Source: Voacanga thouarsii
Taxonomy: Eukaryota; Streptophyta; Magnoliopsida; Gentianales; Apocynaceae
DNA length: 64,000 nucleotides
NCBI GenBank assembly: GCA_026120185.1
Contig: JANUWF010001819.1
Span: 1,364,001 to 1,428,000 of the forward strand
Reading direction: 5' to 3'
Within the stretch, counting starts at the first letter, position 1. Each line of letters begins with the position of its first letter. Both the position numbers and the translations under genes were made by a program. Positions 44,899 to 56,150 of this stretch are shown piece by piece. The notes beneath the pieces are model-generated. The model did not search any database, was not told the origin of the DNA, and was given only the letters and a program-made list of their open reading frames with translations.

Positions 44899-45129
44899 AT
44901 GGCACCAAGAAAGTTCTATGTTGTCTTCCAAGGAAGAGAAACGGCAATATTTGCAGAGTGGGTGGATTGCCATAAATCAATAAATGGCTATTCCGAGACA
45001 TCGTATAATACATCGAGAACAAAAGCGACCAATGGTGACACTTCTAAGAGTACTTTTGAATTTACACCGATTGAGTTTGATCCATTGCCACCTCCACAAT
45101 CTCTTTCGAAATGGCTGATTCGAAAATGA
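44899..45129 (+). CDS. Short ORF resembling the RNase H1 N-terminal hybrid-binding domain
   Basis: The 76-codon frame begins MAPRKFYVVFQGRETAIFAE, then WVDCHKSINGYSETSYNTSR. This is the pattern of the RNase H1 N-terminal domain (also found in caulimovirus translational transactivators): K-F/Y-Y-V-V-x-x-G-R, a Trp followed by x-x-C, G-x-x-x-x-x-Y-x-x-x. The family fold binds RNA/DNA hybrids. A T-rich tract and TGTGCAG just upstream form a possible splice acceptor three bases before the ATG, so this may be the last coding exon of a spliced transcript starting near the left end. The C-terminal part (PIEFDPLPPPQSLSKWL) is proline-rich, and no catalytic RNase H domain follows. It lies on the opposite strand to the transposase. 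Whether it is expressed is unknown. Confidence 0.6.
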   Translation: MAPRKFYVVFQGRETAIFAEWVDCHKSINGYSETSYNTSRTKATNGDTSKSTFEFTPIEFDPLPPPQSLSKWLIRK

Positions 45130-46352
45130 AGCCGATTATACCATAAAATCAAGGAAAATATTTTGTAGATGTTTTCCCATGTGTCGATTGCAATACAGGG
45201 GATTTGTTATCCCATGTTTTCCTATGTGTAGTTGCAATACAAGGAATGTGTATGTGTTATCCCATATTAATTTTGGAGGGTTTTGTACTTAAACGGCAAA
45301 TTTTGTTAAGGTTATTATGTTACTTGCTCTGTTTGTCAATTTTCCCCTGACTTGTGGAATTGAGTTTATGAGTGGCTCTCTAGCAAACTCATTCATCTAA
45401 AGCTATACTCCTAAAATGCTGTAACATTCAGATTGATGGCTCCTACTAAATTCTAGGACATTAAGTGTATAAATAAAAAGTTCACTTCCCTTAAAAAACT
45501 TGAGCAATTGAATTGAGGAATTGGCTTCAAAGGGTTACAGAAAAGGCACTGTCCAACCCTGTCATGCTTAAACAATGCAAAGCCCCTACCACTCTAAATT
45601 ATCAAAAGTAAAATTTTTTGAAACATCACCAAACAATATGTATCACAGCTCATCAACTAATTTTGTAATTATTATTTGGATTTTGTTTTCCACACTATAT
45701 TTGCTATAAAGTAAACCTGTTTATACAAATAACAATTGCCATGCATATTTTGAGCAAAGTGTGCTTGCGTAGGACCAAATTTGTTTTCAAGAAAAAGGGA
45801 ACTTATGAAATCACACAAATACTTATCTAGATTGGCCTAACAATTCTGCTTTAATAATACTAGTCAATATTCCATAAAATCCAAACAACTCAGTTCCACA
45901 AGTCATGTGGTCTATACATGGGAATAAAAGATTTTGTAGATGTTTTCCCAAGCTCTCCCATTTCCTCAACGGCCTTCTGATGGCTGGACAACAATGCAAG
46001 CATAGCTAAAAGCTCATCTTCAGAAATTGCCAACAGCATCCTTCAACTCTTGTGATATCTTCTGAATAATGATCCTAACAGCACCTTCAGAAACTGCCAA
46101 TTCTCGAGAATGCAGCACAAGTTGAAGAATGGTGAAGCAGCATCCTTCAATTCAGAGAACCTCTGCATTATAATTTAACTTAACAATTTAAATAGAACGT
46201 CCCAAAAAAGCTTCCAATGCCATGAAATCAAATTGAACTCAAAGAACTAATTCTTAAACATAGAATGCAGACCTTGTTTTGTTTTGCAAAAACACCGTCA
46301 ATCTAATTTCCTTCTTGTTTTGACTTGACAATTTTCACCACTTCACATTGTA
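45130..46352. other. MULE internal region, no clear gene
   Basis: The region contains repeated words (GATGTTTTCCCA near 45169 and 45937; repeated CAGAAA-TTGCCAA text near 46019 and 46099). The minus strand at 46000-46170 looks weakly coding-like (ELKDAA repeated twice) but no domain is recognised. Confidence 0.4.
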
Positions 46353-46908
46353 AATAAAACATCTACATGAAACCATAAAGTCCTCCAAGGCAGAATATTT
46401 CTGCAAATTGGTGCTCAAAAGAATTCAATTTGTTCTATCAATATTTCTGCAAAGCCGAACATTCCACTTCCTATGATGATTGAATGTCCAGGGACCCACA
46501 TTGACCTCAAAAGACAGGAAAAAAAATATGCTCTCCACACTTGTACATCAACATCTACATAAGTAACAATTTCTAAACATAAACAACAATTTTTGCATAT
46601 TTTGTCAACATTCTGCATAAAGCACAAGATTTCAGCAAAATACATCACCAATTTTTGAAGCAAAATACATCATCAAGCATATAAATCCATAGTTATCATA
46701 ACAATCACCAATTCACATACATATAACAACACAAACCTTAAAGGCCAAGTAGGCTGATTTTTGAAGTCCCCAGCTTTGCTAGTGTATCTAGAGGCATAAT
46801 TAAGGGGAATTTTCCTCTCTGCTTCCTGAAATCCTTTTTTTGAGAACAATGTTACAAATCTTTGCTTTACTAACTCAACCTTAACTAGAACACACAAATA
46901 TTTTAACT
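46353..46908. repeat. Inverted repeat arm 1 within the MULE
   Basis: It matches 47435-47990 in reverse complement. A 74-codon frame occurs in both arms, and the two translations differ at only two residues, so identity is close to 98%. Frame content is not a recognised protein. Confidence 0.92.
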
Positions 46909-47261
46909 AGAAGAAAACATTTACCTGGACATATACACTACCAAGGACTAACAAGAAGAATGAAATAATGATGGAACAAGGTCCACATAGTTACCATCTT
47001 GATATGCTTGAGTAATAGTCCTGCCAAATGATGTTGGAAGGTAGGAGATGATATTTGTGAAGATTAAAAGAGATGTACCATTTCCAAGTTTTAAGTCGAT
47101 GATCCGTTCTCCAATGTAAGTTGTAAATACATCCATATTTCATAAGCAGAACTATGAAAAAAATAGATTTCAGCAAAATACAAAGAAAAGTGAATGAAGC
47201 ACTACGATTTGGTTCCACTGCAAACTTAAAATAGAATGAAGTCATGGATGCATTCCATCCC

Positions 47262-47438
47262 ATTCTAATGGCTTTCCAAATGGTCAGATTATAAGTCTAC
47301 AGGTAATTTTCCAAACCAATTGAAGAATGTCACAGTTAGCAGAAAAAAGAAGCATTCAAAAACACTACATGTCATAGTTACATAAAATAGTTCACACATA
47401 ATGCAGAAATAACATCTGGTAGCAGAAGATGCTCTCTT
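47262..47438 (+). repeat. Direct repeat copy 1 within the MULE
   Basis: About 175 bp match 47990-48164 in the same orientation with three differences seen. It begins CTAATGGCTTTCCAAATGG. Confidence 0.92.
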
Positions 47439-47990
47439 AAAATATTTGTGTGTTCTAGTTAAGGTTGAGTTAGTAAAGCAAAGATTTGTAACATTGTTCT
47501 CAAAAAAAGGATTTCAGGAAGCAGAGAGGAAAATTCCCCTTAATTATGCCTCTAGATACACTAGTAAAGCTGGGGACTCCAAAAATCAGCCTACTTGCCC
47601 TTTAAGGTTTGTGTTGTTATATGTATGTGAATTGGTGATTGTTATGATAACTATGGATTTATATGCTTGATGATGTATTTTGCTTCAAAAATTGGTGATG
47701 TAATTTGCTGAAATATTGTGCTTTATGCAGAATGTTGACAAAATATGCAAAAATTGTTGTTTATATTTAGAAATTGTTACTTATGTAGATGTTGATGTAC
47801 AATTGTGGAGAGCATATTTTTTTCCTATCTTTTGAGGTCAATGTGGGTCCCTGGACATTCAATCATCATAGGAAGTGGAATATTCTGCTTTGCAGAAATA
47901 TTGATAGAACAAATTGAATTCTTTTGAGCACCAATTTGTAGAAATATTCTGCCTTGGAGGACTTTATGGTTTCATGTAGATATTTTATTT
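47435..47990. repeat. Inverted repeat arm 2 within the MULE (inserted copy)
   Basis: It lies exactly between the two direct repeats. The left junction shares TTA and the right junction shares a short T-rich overlap with the source, i.e. microhomology. Confidence 0.9.
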
Positions 47991-48164
47991 CTAATGGCTT
48001 TCCAAATGGTCAGATTATAAGTCTACAGGTAATTTTCCAAACCAATTGAAGAATGTCACAGTTAGCAGAAAAAAGAAGCATTCAAAAACACTATATGTCA
48101 CAGTTACATAAAATAGTTCACACATAATGCAAAAATAACATCTGGTAGCAGAAGATGCTCTCTT
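47990..48164 (+). repeat. Direct repeat copy 2 within the MULE
   Basis: It matches 47262-47438 and continues into the original rightward sequence (48165 onward). Confidence 0.92.
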
Positions 48165-48547
48165 AGTACATAGAAGCCATAGATATTTAAAAACCACAAG
48201 TTCGTCCACTAGATGCTGGAATGGCAAGCAGTTCCCTGTTTGATGTCACCTTGAAGACTTTGATCATCAAATAAATCACCCTAGTATTAGAAAACTAGTA
48301 AATGTTTTGAGTACAATTAGTAAATTTATGCACCATGTATGCTATCAGAAAGAAGTTTTACCGTAGCAATGTTATTCAATATAGCGAACCCTTGCAACAT
48401 ACTTGTAAAAGACTGGTAAGAATCCCCTATACTAAGCGAGTACAATGAAATCATAAATGACGAAATGGTTTTTTACAGCTTAAAAAATTCAGAGAACCTC
48501 ACATTACATAAAATTTAATGGTCATTTATAACTTCAAAAGTAGAAAA

Positions 48548-51162
48548 CCAACCTCGTTGTTCCATGTTAGATTAGTCAACCCCACAGGTGGGCAAGACTC
48601 ATTATTTGCTATATTTTCTAGCTGCAAAGCCAGCGATAATTGGCTTTCCTGGTTAGCAGGCTGCTTTTTCTTTCCTGCACCATAAACCCATTAAGCTACG
48701 TTAGAAAAAACAGAAAATAATTAAATTAATGATAAAAAAATTTAAAACAATTTGCATTACAACCATGAGAAGATGCTTCCTTTTGACTAGAATTACTCCT
48801 TTGTCTTTTCTCAAAATGGCCATTTATCCTTTCACCTCTTTCTCTACCCTTTGTTCTTATTTTCTTTGGATTTTTCACAACAGCCTCATCAACATCCACA
48901 CCGTCTCCCTCATGACTGACGTTCATAGTTGGATCTTTAATCCCCAACTGTGAATCAATCAAAGAATTTTTCTTGAAATACTCTTCTATCCGATTGGAAA
49001 TACTTTCAAGACCTTGCCACATAATGAGCCTAGATGCCTCATGCGATTGGCTTCTAGAAATAAGATCATAAGCAAATCTTATGACTCGATTAGTATAGAT
49101 AATATCCGAACTTGTATCTTCAATATCAAATATCTTGGCTTGGTCCATATCACTTACCCATCTTCGAGCATCTTTACTCCACCTTTTCAATAAGTATCTT
49201 TTTGGAATTTTGGGAACTTTTTTTGCTTTCAAAGCTGCCAATGCATATATGCACAATATTCCATGGGATTCAAATTTTTTACAGCTACAGTTGACAATGT
49301 TGGCAGCTGTATTAAAGTATACTTTGCTTATCTTGGGTCCCCATATGGTATCTAACGTAACAATAAAGTTGATAGCGGATTCACCACAAGGTTCTTCTTC
49401 TTGAGAAGAGGTTAAGATGCCCTTAAACTCTTTCTCGAACAATTTGTACAGTTTATGAGTATAGAAATGGACAGCTTGTTGCAACACTATACTAGTTTTC
49501 ATTGCAATAGGTGATTTCCCTTGTTTACATGCAAAATCAGTCTCGGCTTCATTTTGGCACCATTTCCCAAGCTTTCGCTTAAACTCAACCATAAATTTCG
49601 TAAGAGAAGTGGTCTTGCAGCCAATACCATTTAAAACACTATTTGTACCCTCACTTCTTGAAGTGCTTTTGAATCCAGAACTAAACGATTCGTTGGTAAG
49701 AGTTGTACACCATCTTTCTCGAAGTTTGTATAATTTTTCTAGTCATTTATGCCCACTCAAATTGTATCCATTGATCATTTCAACCCATGTCTTCTTAAAG
49801 TCCTCTTTTGTCTCGCAACCAGTCAAGCACTTATGAAATATTTATTGAAACTTTACATCACTATTGAGACTTCCAAGGTATGATGGGGCATTTTTAGAAA
49901 TGTGCAACAAACGCAACCTATGTTAACTCCTAGAAAACACTGTATCAGCAGCTTTCATGATAGCTGCATCTTGGTCAGTCATAAATGTCACAAGCTGCCT
50001 ATTATTCATAGACTCCAAGAAGGATCTAAATGCCCACTTAAATGATGTAGCAGTCTTGTCAGATAAAAATGCACATGCAAATATAATTGTCTGCCAATGG
50101 TGATTTACCCCAATGAATGGTGCACACACCAGATTATATTTGTTAGTTCTATACTTTGCATCAAAAACTACAACATCATGGAAAAAGTCATAATTAATCT
50201 GACATCTATCATCCCTCCAAAAGAAATTGTGAATACGCCCTTCATCATCCAACTTCACATCCCAGAAAAACATGCCTTCAATGCTAGCTCTATGCTTGAA
50301 ATTGTTGACTAAACTTTGAGCATCTCCCATTTCAATCAACGAGTTTCTTCTATTATTAAGTTCATTATAAGAATCCTTCTTTGTGAACCCAACACTTGTA
50401 ACATTACCACATTCTTTTGTCATATAAGAAAATGCTTCAGATGTCTTTATTCCGGAACCAACTATTACCTCCAAAGTGTTTCCTTTAGTTTGTGATACTC
50501 GATGGGCTGATTTTAACAAATGCTTCTCATATATCTTTGTCATCTCGTGGTTATGCTCCTTCTGTAGTTTGCCAGCCTTCCAACTGCCATCCTTATCAAC
50601 TTCAAACATCACCATTACCTTGTAATCAGTTCTTGTATCCAACTTTTCATAAGAACTACCATCACTTTCAAATCTTTTAATACTTTGTTTTGAGCAGCAG
50701 AACACTTTTGACCTATTTTTTTTTTTTCCCTTGCACGTAGTACTGCTTTTCCTTTCCTTACACTAAAGCCACAGACATGTGTATATTCACAGTATAACTC
50801 ATACGCTTTCTCTTGACAATCTATAACAACATTCATTAATTTTTTTCCAGCCTCTGAATTATTGTCTCTTCAATTTCATCATCCTCATCATTTTTTCTCT
50901 CTGTTCGTTTCTCAGACACAATCTCAACATTATTGTTACTAGTGCCTTGTAATGCCTGAATTTCTTCACTTGTTTGGTGTAAGAATTGCACTTCTTCATC
51001 ATTGTCATCTTCTAACTCATCAATAAAAATAGTATCTACACCACTTGACATCCTACAAACTAGAAAATAAGATAGCTGAAGAAAAACTGTAAAATCATTC
51101 AAAAACAAGTTAAAGAAATCTGAGGATTGAAATGTTATGAACCCATCTTTTAAAATTCTCAA
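48548..51162 (-). pseudogene. FAR1/FHY3-like MULE transposase pseudogene
   Basis: Reading leftward, an acidic N-terminus (DELEDDNDEEVQFLHQTSEE within 51162-50836) precedes a FAR1 DNA-binding domain (YELYCEYTHVCGFSVRKGKA near 50800-50740, then GSWKAGKLQKEHNHEM near 50595-50545). A frameshift in an A-rich run lies near 50715. The MULE transposase domain follows: MFFWDVKLDDEGRIHNFFWR, VVVFDAKYRTNKYNLVCAPF and LVTFMTDQDAAIMKAADTVF, with the first two acidic residues intact. In-frame stops lie near 49923, 49842 and 49743. The SWIM zinc finger reads VNCSCKKFESHGILCIYALA near 49306-49247, with Tyr at the zinc-binding His. A C-terminal exon (GAGKKKQPANQESQLSLALQ) is predicted near 48674-48548 after an intron. 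It cannot encode a full enzyme. Confidence 0.9.
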
Positions 51163-52476
51163 CCCTAATATGAAAGATGTTAAGAAGATCGTTGAAAATA
51201 AAGAGGGGGAAAAAAAGAATCAATAAGAACTTCAATTGTAGTAAGAGATCAACAAAGTAAGATTGCTTAATATCTCCAACAATCTATAAGCACCTTCAAC
51301 AGAAATCCAGAAAGTCTGAAACACATGAAAATAGTATTGGACTAAAAACTTAGTGCAATGTCAAAGGAAACGCCTTAGAGGTTATAACAATTCTTCATCT
51401 CCAACAAAGTGCAATGTCAAAGGAAAAAGAGAGAAATGCTTGATATGACTGTTTATGGCATCATTTAACTAAGGGGGCATCTAAGAGTTGGGAAATTCTT
51501 TTATATATTTATGAACTTTGTGGAGCACAAAAAACCTTCTTCCATGCATCTCTATGGCATTTTCAGTTCACATCCAAATACCATAAAGCAGATGGGGGGG
51601 GGGGGGAGTGTTGATAATATGTTAGGTTATGGAACAAACAAATGTACAATGGACATTGACATGTGAAGGGTCAACACTTACATATTCCTTTTGGAAAATG
51701 TACACACATCTATATTCTGTTAATCTCTCAAAACTACAATCTTCAGAAGCAGAGAATATACTAACTTGTTAAAAGCAAATAGACATACTATCTTAGTAAA
51801 CCAACATGAAAAGAAATGGAAATGGTAGCAAAAGGAGTAAAGAATATACTGAGTTCTTGAAATCCACAACAAACAATGATGGGAATACAGTTGGCAAAAT
51901 GATTGCTGAAGGGAATCAAAAGTAGAAGGTTTGTCCTTCTGCTATTCTTCTTCAAACCGATAGGAACAAGTTGAGAATGTAGCTGAGGAAATTGCTAATA
52001 GACAGAGTGCGGCAGCGTTTTCTGCAACCCAGTTCAAAAATAGAAGCAGAATGGCCGTCGACGAGGTAGATTTGAGTGGGTTTTGTCAGAGCTACTCTTT
52101 TAGAGGTAGTGTTAAGGTTTCAATAGATGTGAATGCGACTATGATAGATCATTAACAAAGGGAATGCGACTTCGATTTCAGCAACCCAAGTCAAAATTAG
52201 CTGTAGAATGGCCGTTGATGAGGTAGACTCGAGTGGTCTTTGTTGGAGCTACTATTTTAGATGGTGTTAGATTGTCGACCGAACACCAAATGTAGCTGTG
52301 ATAAGGGAATGCGACTTCGATTTCAGCAACCTAGGTAGTTCTAAGTGGCTGCCAAGGTAGATCTGTGTGAGCTCCATCGACTTTACTGTGTTTTAGAGGT
52401 AGAGATGCGAGATGGGTAGATGACAAAGAGAGGTTGTGTGAATAATTTCCCATTCAGGAATTTCATCACCAAGATT
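51163..52476 (-). other. Upstream region of the MULE transposase
   Basis: This would hold the transposase promoter and leader. It includes a G13 tract at 51594-51606 and three related GC-richer segments near 52030-52370 that share GGGAATGCGACTTCGATTTC, so a short tandem-like repeat is present. No gene is seen. Confidence 0.55.
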
Positions 52477-52671
52477 GCGGCAGGATGGGTGAAAATTTTG
52501 ATAACCATGGTTAACCATGGTCAATGAAAAAAATGGGGAAAACACAGAAAATGTCTTGGTTGAATTTTTGGAATAAAATATTGAAGTGAGATAGGTGTCA
52601 GTGTTTGGGTGTTCCTAGGCCCACCTGGTGCAAGGGTGAGGCTGTGCACCAGGTGCACCTAAGAATTTCCC
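52477..52671 (-). repeat. MULE right terminal inverted repeat
   Basis: It is the reverse complement of 43290-43484; the outer end reads AAGAATTTCCC next to GTTTTGGGAG. Confidence 0.9.
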
Positions 52672-52890
52672 GTTTTGGGAGTGAGCCCACTTGAAGAAAA
52701 AGAGAAGGGAGGTAGGATGATTAGTGAGAAGGGCTGCGGAAGTGAGGATGGAGTTGAAGATGATTGGGGTAAGGTAAGGAAGGTAGGGACTGAGGAGGTT
52801 GGTGTTAAATGGCGGTACAGCTTTTCGAGTGCTGTCGCCGGCGAAAGTGCATAGGATTGTGGTGATCAGTTAAGAATGGTTTAAGCAAGG
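52672..52890 (-). pseudogene. PPR protein N-terminal fragment, interrupted by the MULE
   Basis: On the minus strand one frame reads NLLSPYLPYLTPIIFNSILT, then NHPTSLLFFFKWAHSQN up to the MULE target site. The pattern of an exposed hydrophobic helix ending in FFKWA is typical of the region before the first repeats of plant PPR proteins, which bind organelle RNA. An in-frame stop lies upstream near 52890. Across the empty site the frame would continue for about 17 codons on the other side of the MULE (43279 leftward) and then stop, so no PPR repeats remain. It could be a captured fragment or a truncated gene. Confidence 0.55.
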
Positions 52891-53059
52891 ATTTGGAGAT
52901 GGTAGCAATGGATTCATTTCCTATGTTCTGACTGTGACTAAGGTTTGAAATTTGATCTAAGAAATCAAACACTTCCATGAAATTGTGGCTGCAGAGCCCT
53001 AATTGAACCTAGTAGAATGTTTGTTGGGAAATTAGAAGAAGGAAGAAGAAAAGAAAGCA

Positions 53060-53265
53060 AAAGAAAAAGGAAAAAAAATAAAGATAAAGGAAATGAAAAA
53101 AATGAGATAATAATATATTTTAATTAAAAAATATAAAATTATCGAAATATTTTTAAAAATTAATAAAATTATCACTTGATCAAGTGACGAAAGTTAAAAT
53201 CTGGACGTTTGAAAAATTAAAATTCGAAATAGTTATAAGATTATTAGGATTGCTTGTTATTCAAT
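53060..53265 (-). repeat. Outer inverted repeat, right side
   Basis: Reversed, this AT-rich stretch carries ACTATTTCGAATTTTAA and TAATTTTTAAAAATATTT, which align with 42388 and 42568 on the left side of the MULE. The similarity is partial. Confidence 0.45.
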
Positions 53266-53471
53266 ATTCCACAATTATCGCGAAGGACAACACTGCCCTC
53301 ACTTGAGTATATGCTTCCTGGGAATAATGCGTCAACTTGGCTTTATAAAACAAAGCACATAATAATACACAATATTTGAAATTTGATGGTTCCTCAAACA
53401 GTATAGAGAGCATGCATTGGTGTGGTCTTCACCAATATCATTTGTTGGCCTCTTTTCCAAATTTATTACTT

Positions 53472-53773
53472 ATTACTCCCTCCATCTTAAAAAGGATGTC
53501 AAAATTTTATATTTTTATCGTACCAAAATATTTGTCAATTTTACAAATCATGAATATATTTTTTACATATATTTCTAATTTACCTTTCATTCAACTACTC
53601 AATAAATATTTGACTCATTAAATATGTGTGTATTTCTAATCTAATTAATGAAGATTTACTTTTATTCAGGGATATAATAGTTATTTTCTATTATAATTAT
53701 ATAAATTTTAACAATTTCTTAATTTATGTGTCATTTGCTAGATTGACATTCTTTTTAGAATAGAGAGAGTATT
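53472..53773 (+). mobile_element. Stowaway-like MITE
   Basis: It begins TACTCCCTCCATC and ends TTTAGAATAGAGAGAGTA, with TA at both edges. This fits Tc1/mariner-derived Stowaway elements. It has no coding capacity and is about 300 bp. A decayed relative is at 34481-34770. Confidence 0.75.
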
Positions 53774-53837
53774 AATTAATATCTTTAAATTATAATTATC
53801 TTGTATAGTTATAATTATTTTTGACTCTTCTATTTTT

Positions 53838-54967
53838 GAATTTATTGTAATTTATCCATATTAAGTTAGGGAATAGTTGCACTTTAATACTATAATTTGT
53901 AAAAAAGATACTAGAGGTCCATTGACTATTAGTTAATGACGGTATTAACTAATAAAAGTTACTTTTGTAATAAAATGTATATTTTACCCATGATAATTAT
54001 AAGATATCCAAAATAATCCTTTGAGTTTATCGTAATTTATTCCCATTAAGTTGTGAATTATGACACTTTAGTATTACAAGTTATAAAAAATGCGTTAGAA
54101 TTCCATTGATCGTTAATCAATGGCGGTATTGATTAACGAAAGTTATTTTTGTAATAAAAAATATATTTTACCTATACTAATTACATGATATCCAAAAAAA
54201 ATCCTTTAATGGAGGAAATTTGACACATAAAATATTTGTAGACCTAGTACTTTTAATAATTTTAGTATTAAAATGTCATTATCAATTTAGTAAGATAAAA
54301 TGCAACAAACACATAAACTAAAGTTTGAATCAACTTCTTGAAATATGATAATTGTTTTTTACGGCTTTGCTTTTTCTTGTAAGGAAAATATTTGTATAAT
54401 TTCATGATTTTATTTTAAATCTGTTATGTTTGAATTTACATTATATTTAGATTTTGACAAAACTATAGATGATATGTCTAATTTCAATAAGTTGATTAGA
54501 ACTTTAATTTGTGTGTTATTGCATTTTATTCTGTTAAATTAATAATGATACTTTAATACAAAAAATTATAAAAAATACTATAAGTCCACAAATATTTCAT
54601 GTGCCAAATTCATTCCACTAAAAGATTTTTTTTTGATATCTTGTAATTAACATGTGTAAAATAGATATTTTATTACAAAAGTGACTTCCATTAATCAGTA
54701 CCGTCATTGACTAACAGTCAATAAACATCTAACACATTTTTTATAACTTGTGGTATAAACGTATTACAATCCACAATTTAATATGAGTAAATTGTAATGA
54801 ATTTAAAGGGTTATTTTGGATATTTTATAATTAGTATGTACAAAATAGATATTTTATTATAAAAATAACTTCCGTTAATCAATAGATCTCAAACGCATTT
54901 TTTATAACTTATAGTATTAAAATGTCACTACTTTTCAGCTTAAGAGGAGGTAAATTGCAATAAATCC
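53838..54967. mobile_element. Fold-back element with repeated units in each arm
   Basis: Four related units of about 165-190 bp are present: 53838-54023 and 54024-54209 in one orientation, 54618-54804 and 54805-54967 in the other, around a 410-bp centre. Shared words include TATTTTTGTAATAAAA, ATCCAAAATAATCC and TAACTTATAGTATTAAAATG (or reverse). The whole can fold into a long hairpin. There is no ORF, and the target duplication is not evident. Confidence 0.8.
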
Positions 54968-55844
54968 TTTATTTTCAAATCATTTATTTTAATTTTTAAA
55001 ATATTTTTTAATCAAACAAAAAATTATATTAACTCTTACAATTTTATGCTTTTGAAATCCATCTTTTATTTTAACGTCCTTCAAACTTTGCATAAGTCAT
55101 TGAAGAACTATATGCGGTGACGAAATACTTGAAATGTTTTCAAATTCTTCACCGACTTTTCAAAAACTTTGGTGGCACAATGCCTATGTAAAAAGAATGA
55201 GGTAGGTAAAGTGAGATGGTTGACATTTGAAATATTCTACCTTTTTCTGCTAGATTTTTTTTTTTAATAATTAAAAGAATAGTTTAGAAATTAAACAATT
55301 AATGATTTAAGAATGAAAAAAATCAAAGAATAATAATGATCATAAAATATAATTATAGTTTAATACTATAAATTTAGATTTAGTTCCTTCTCTCTCTCTC
55401 TATATATATATATGAAAGTTTTGTTGCAAAACCATTTTCGATTTTCAAATGAACTTTTTGGCTTTTCTATCCCATCTTAAACTAAAATTTTACTTTAATT
55501 AAAATATATTATTATTTTATACGATTTTTATTTTTTAAAAATTATTATATATTCACAATACATCATATTATCTTTCTTAAACACTGCCTACCCTATATAT
55601 TTAATAATCTTTTACAAACTCATCCTAATTTTTATCTACTTATTATACCCTTAGTTATGTACAAAAGCACAAGCAACGAGAAGAGTCTCTTCATCTATGT
55701 ACTTAAATGTCATCAACTAGATACATATTTGCCGTACCACATATTTTTTCTTTTTAAATTATTGTCTATCTTGAAATAATTCTCGTAACTCTTCAAAAAC
55801 ATTTTTTTTTTATTTACATGTATATGCTGCACTAACTCTATGTT
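54968..55844. other. AT-rich intergenic stretch
   Basis: A CT then TA microsatellite lies near 55390-55414. No gene or element boundary is recognised. Confidence 0.5.
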
Positions 55845-56150
55845 TGGTACACAAAGTAGGAGAAGGAGAAAGGAGAATGGAGGAGGAACTTTTATTTTTA
55901 TTAAGGAGAATAATATAATTTATTTCTATTTTTTTATTAGAGTGAAAGAGAAGAAAATGACAAATATTATCTTAATTTATGTCATAATTTGTTCAAATTA
56001 ATTAAGACGTGCTATTATTTTGATGCAGAAGAAGAGAGTCTCCCCAACTAATTTATATTCTCGATCTATTTTTTCTCCATAATCACTAATTTATTTTCAG
56101 ATTAACATATAATCTTTTCCTCTCTCTTTTCACCTCCAACCAAATATATT
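55845..56150. mobile_element. Possible MITE
   Basis: TGTTTGGTACACAAAGTAGG near 55841 faces CCTCCAACCAAATATA near 56131, i.e. TTTGGT-type ends in inverted orientation with purine-rich subterminal text. The size is about 300 bp; the duplication is unclear. Confidence 0.35.

Larger units (their letters stand above)
43290..52671 (-). mobile_element. Mutator-like element (MULE) with a FAR1-type transposase
   Basis: The 9382-bp element has long terminal inverted repeats. The left starts GGGCAATTCTTAGGTGCACC; the right, reversed, starts GGGAAATTCTTAGGTGCACC. The repeats run about 195 bp each. Flanks are GTTTTGCGAG (43280-43289) and GTTTTGGGAG (52672-52681), a 10-bp near-perfect duplication, in line with the 9-10 bp of MULEs. 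Inside are a minus-strand transposase pseudogene, a plus-strand RNase H1 N-terminal-like ORF, and an internal inverted/direct duplication. A G13 tract lies at 51594-51606. Confidence 0.92.

Noticed and set aside
46673..47670. Two nearly identical 74-codon frames on opposite strands, as a possible divergent gene pair
   Set aside because: They are the same sequence copied in the inverted duplication. No domain or flanking signals support a gene.
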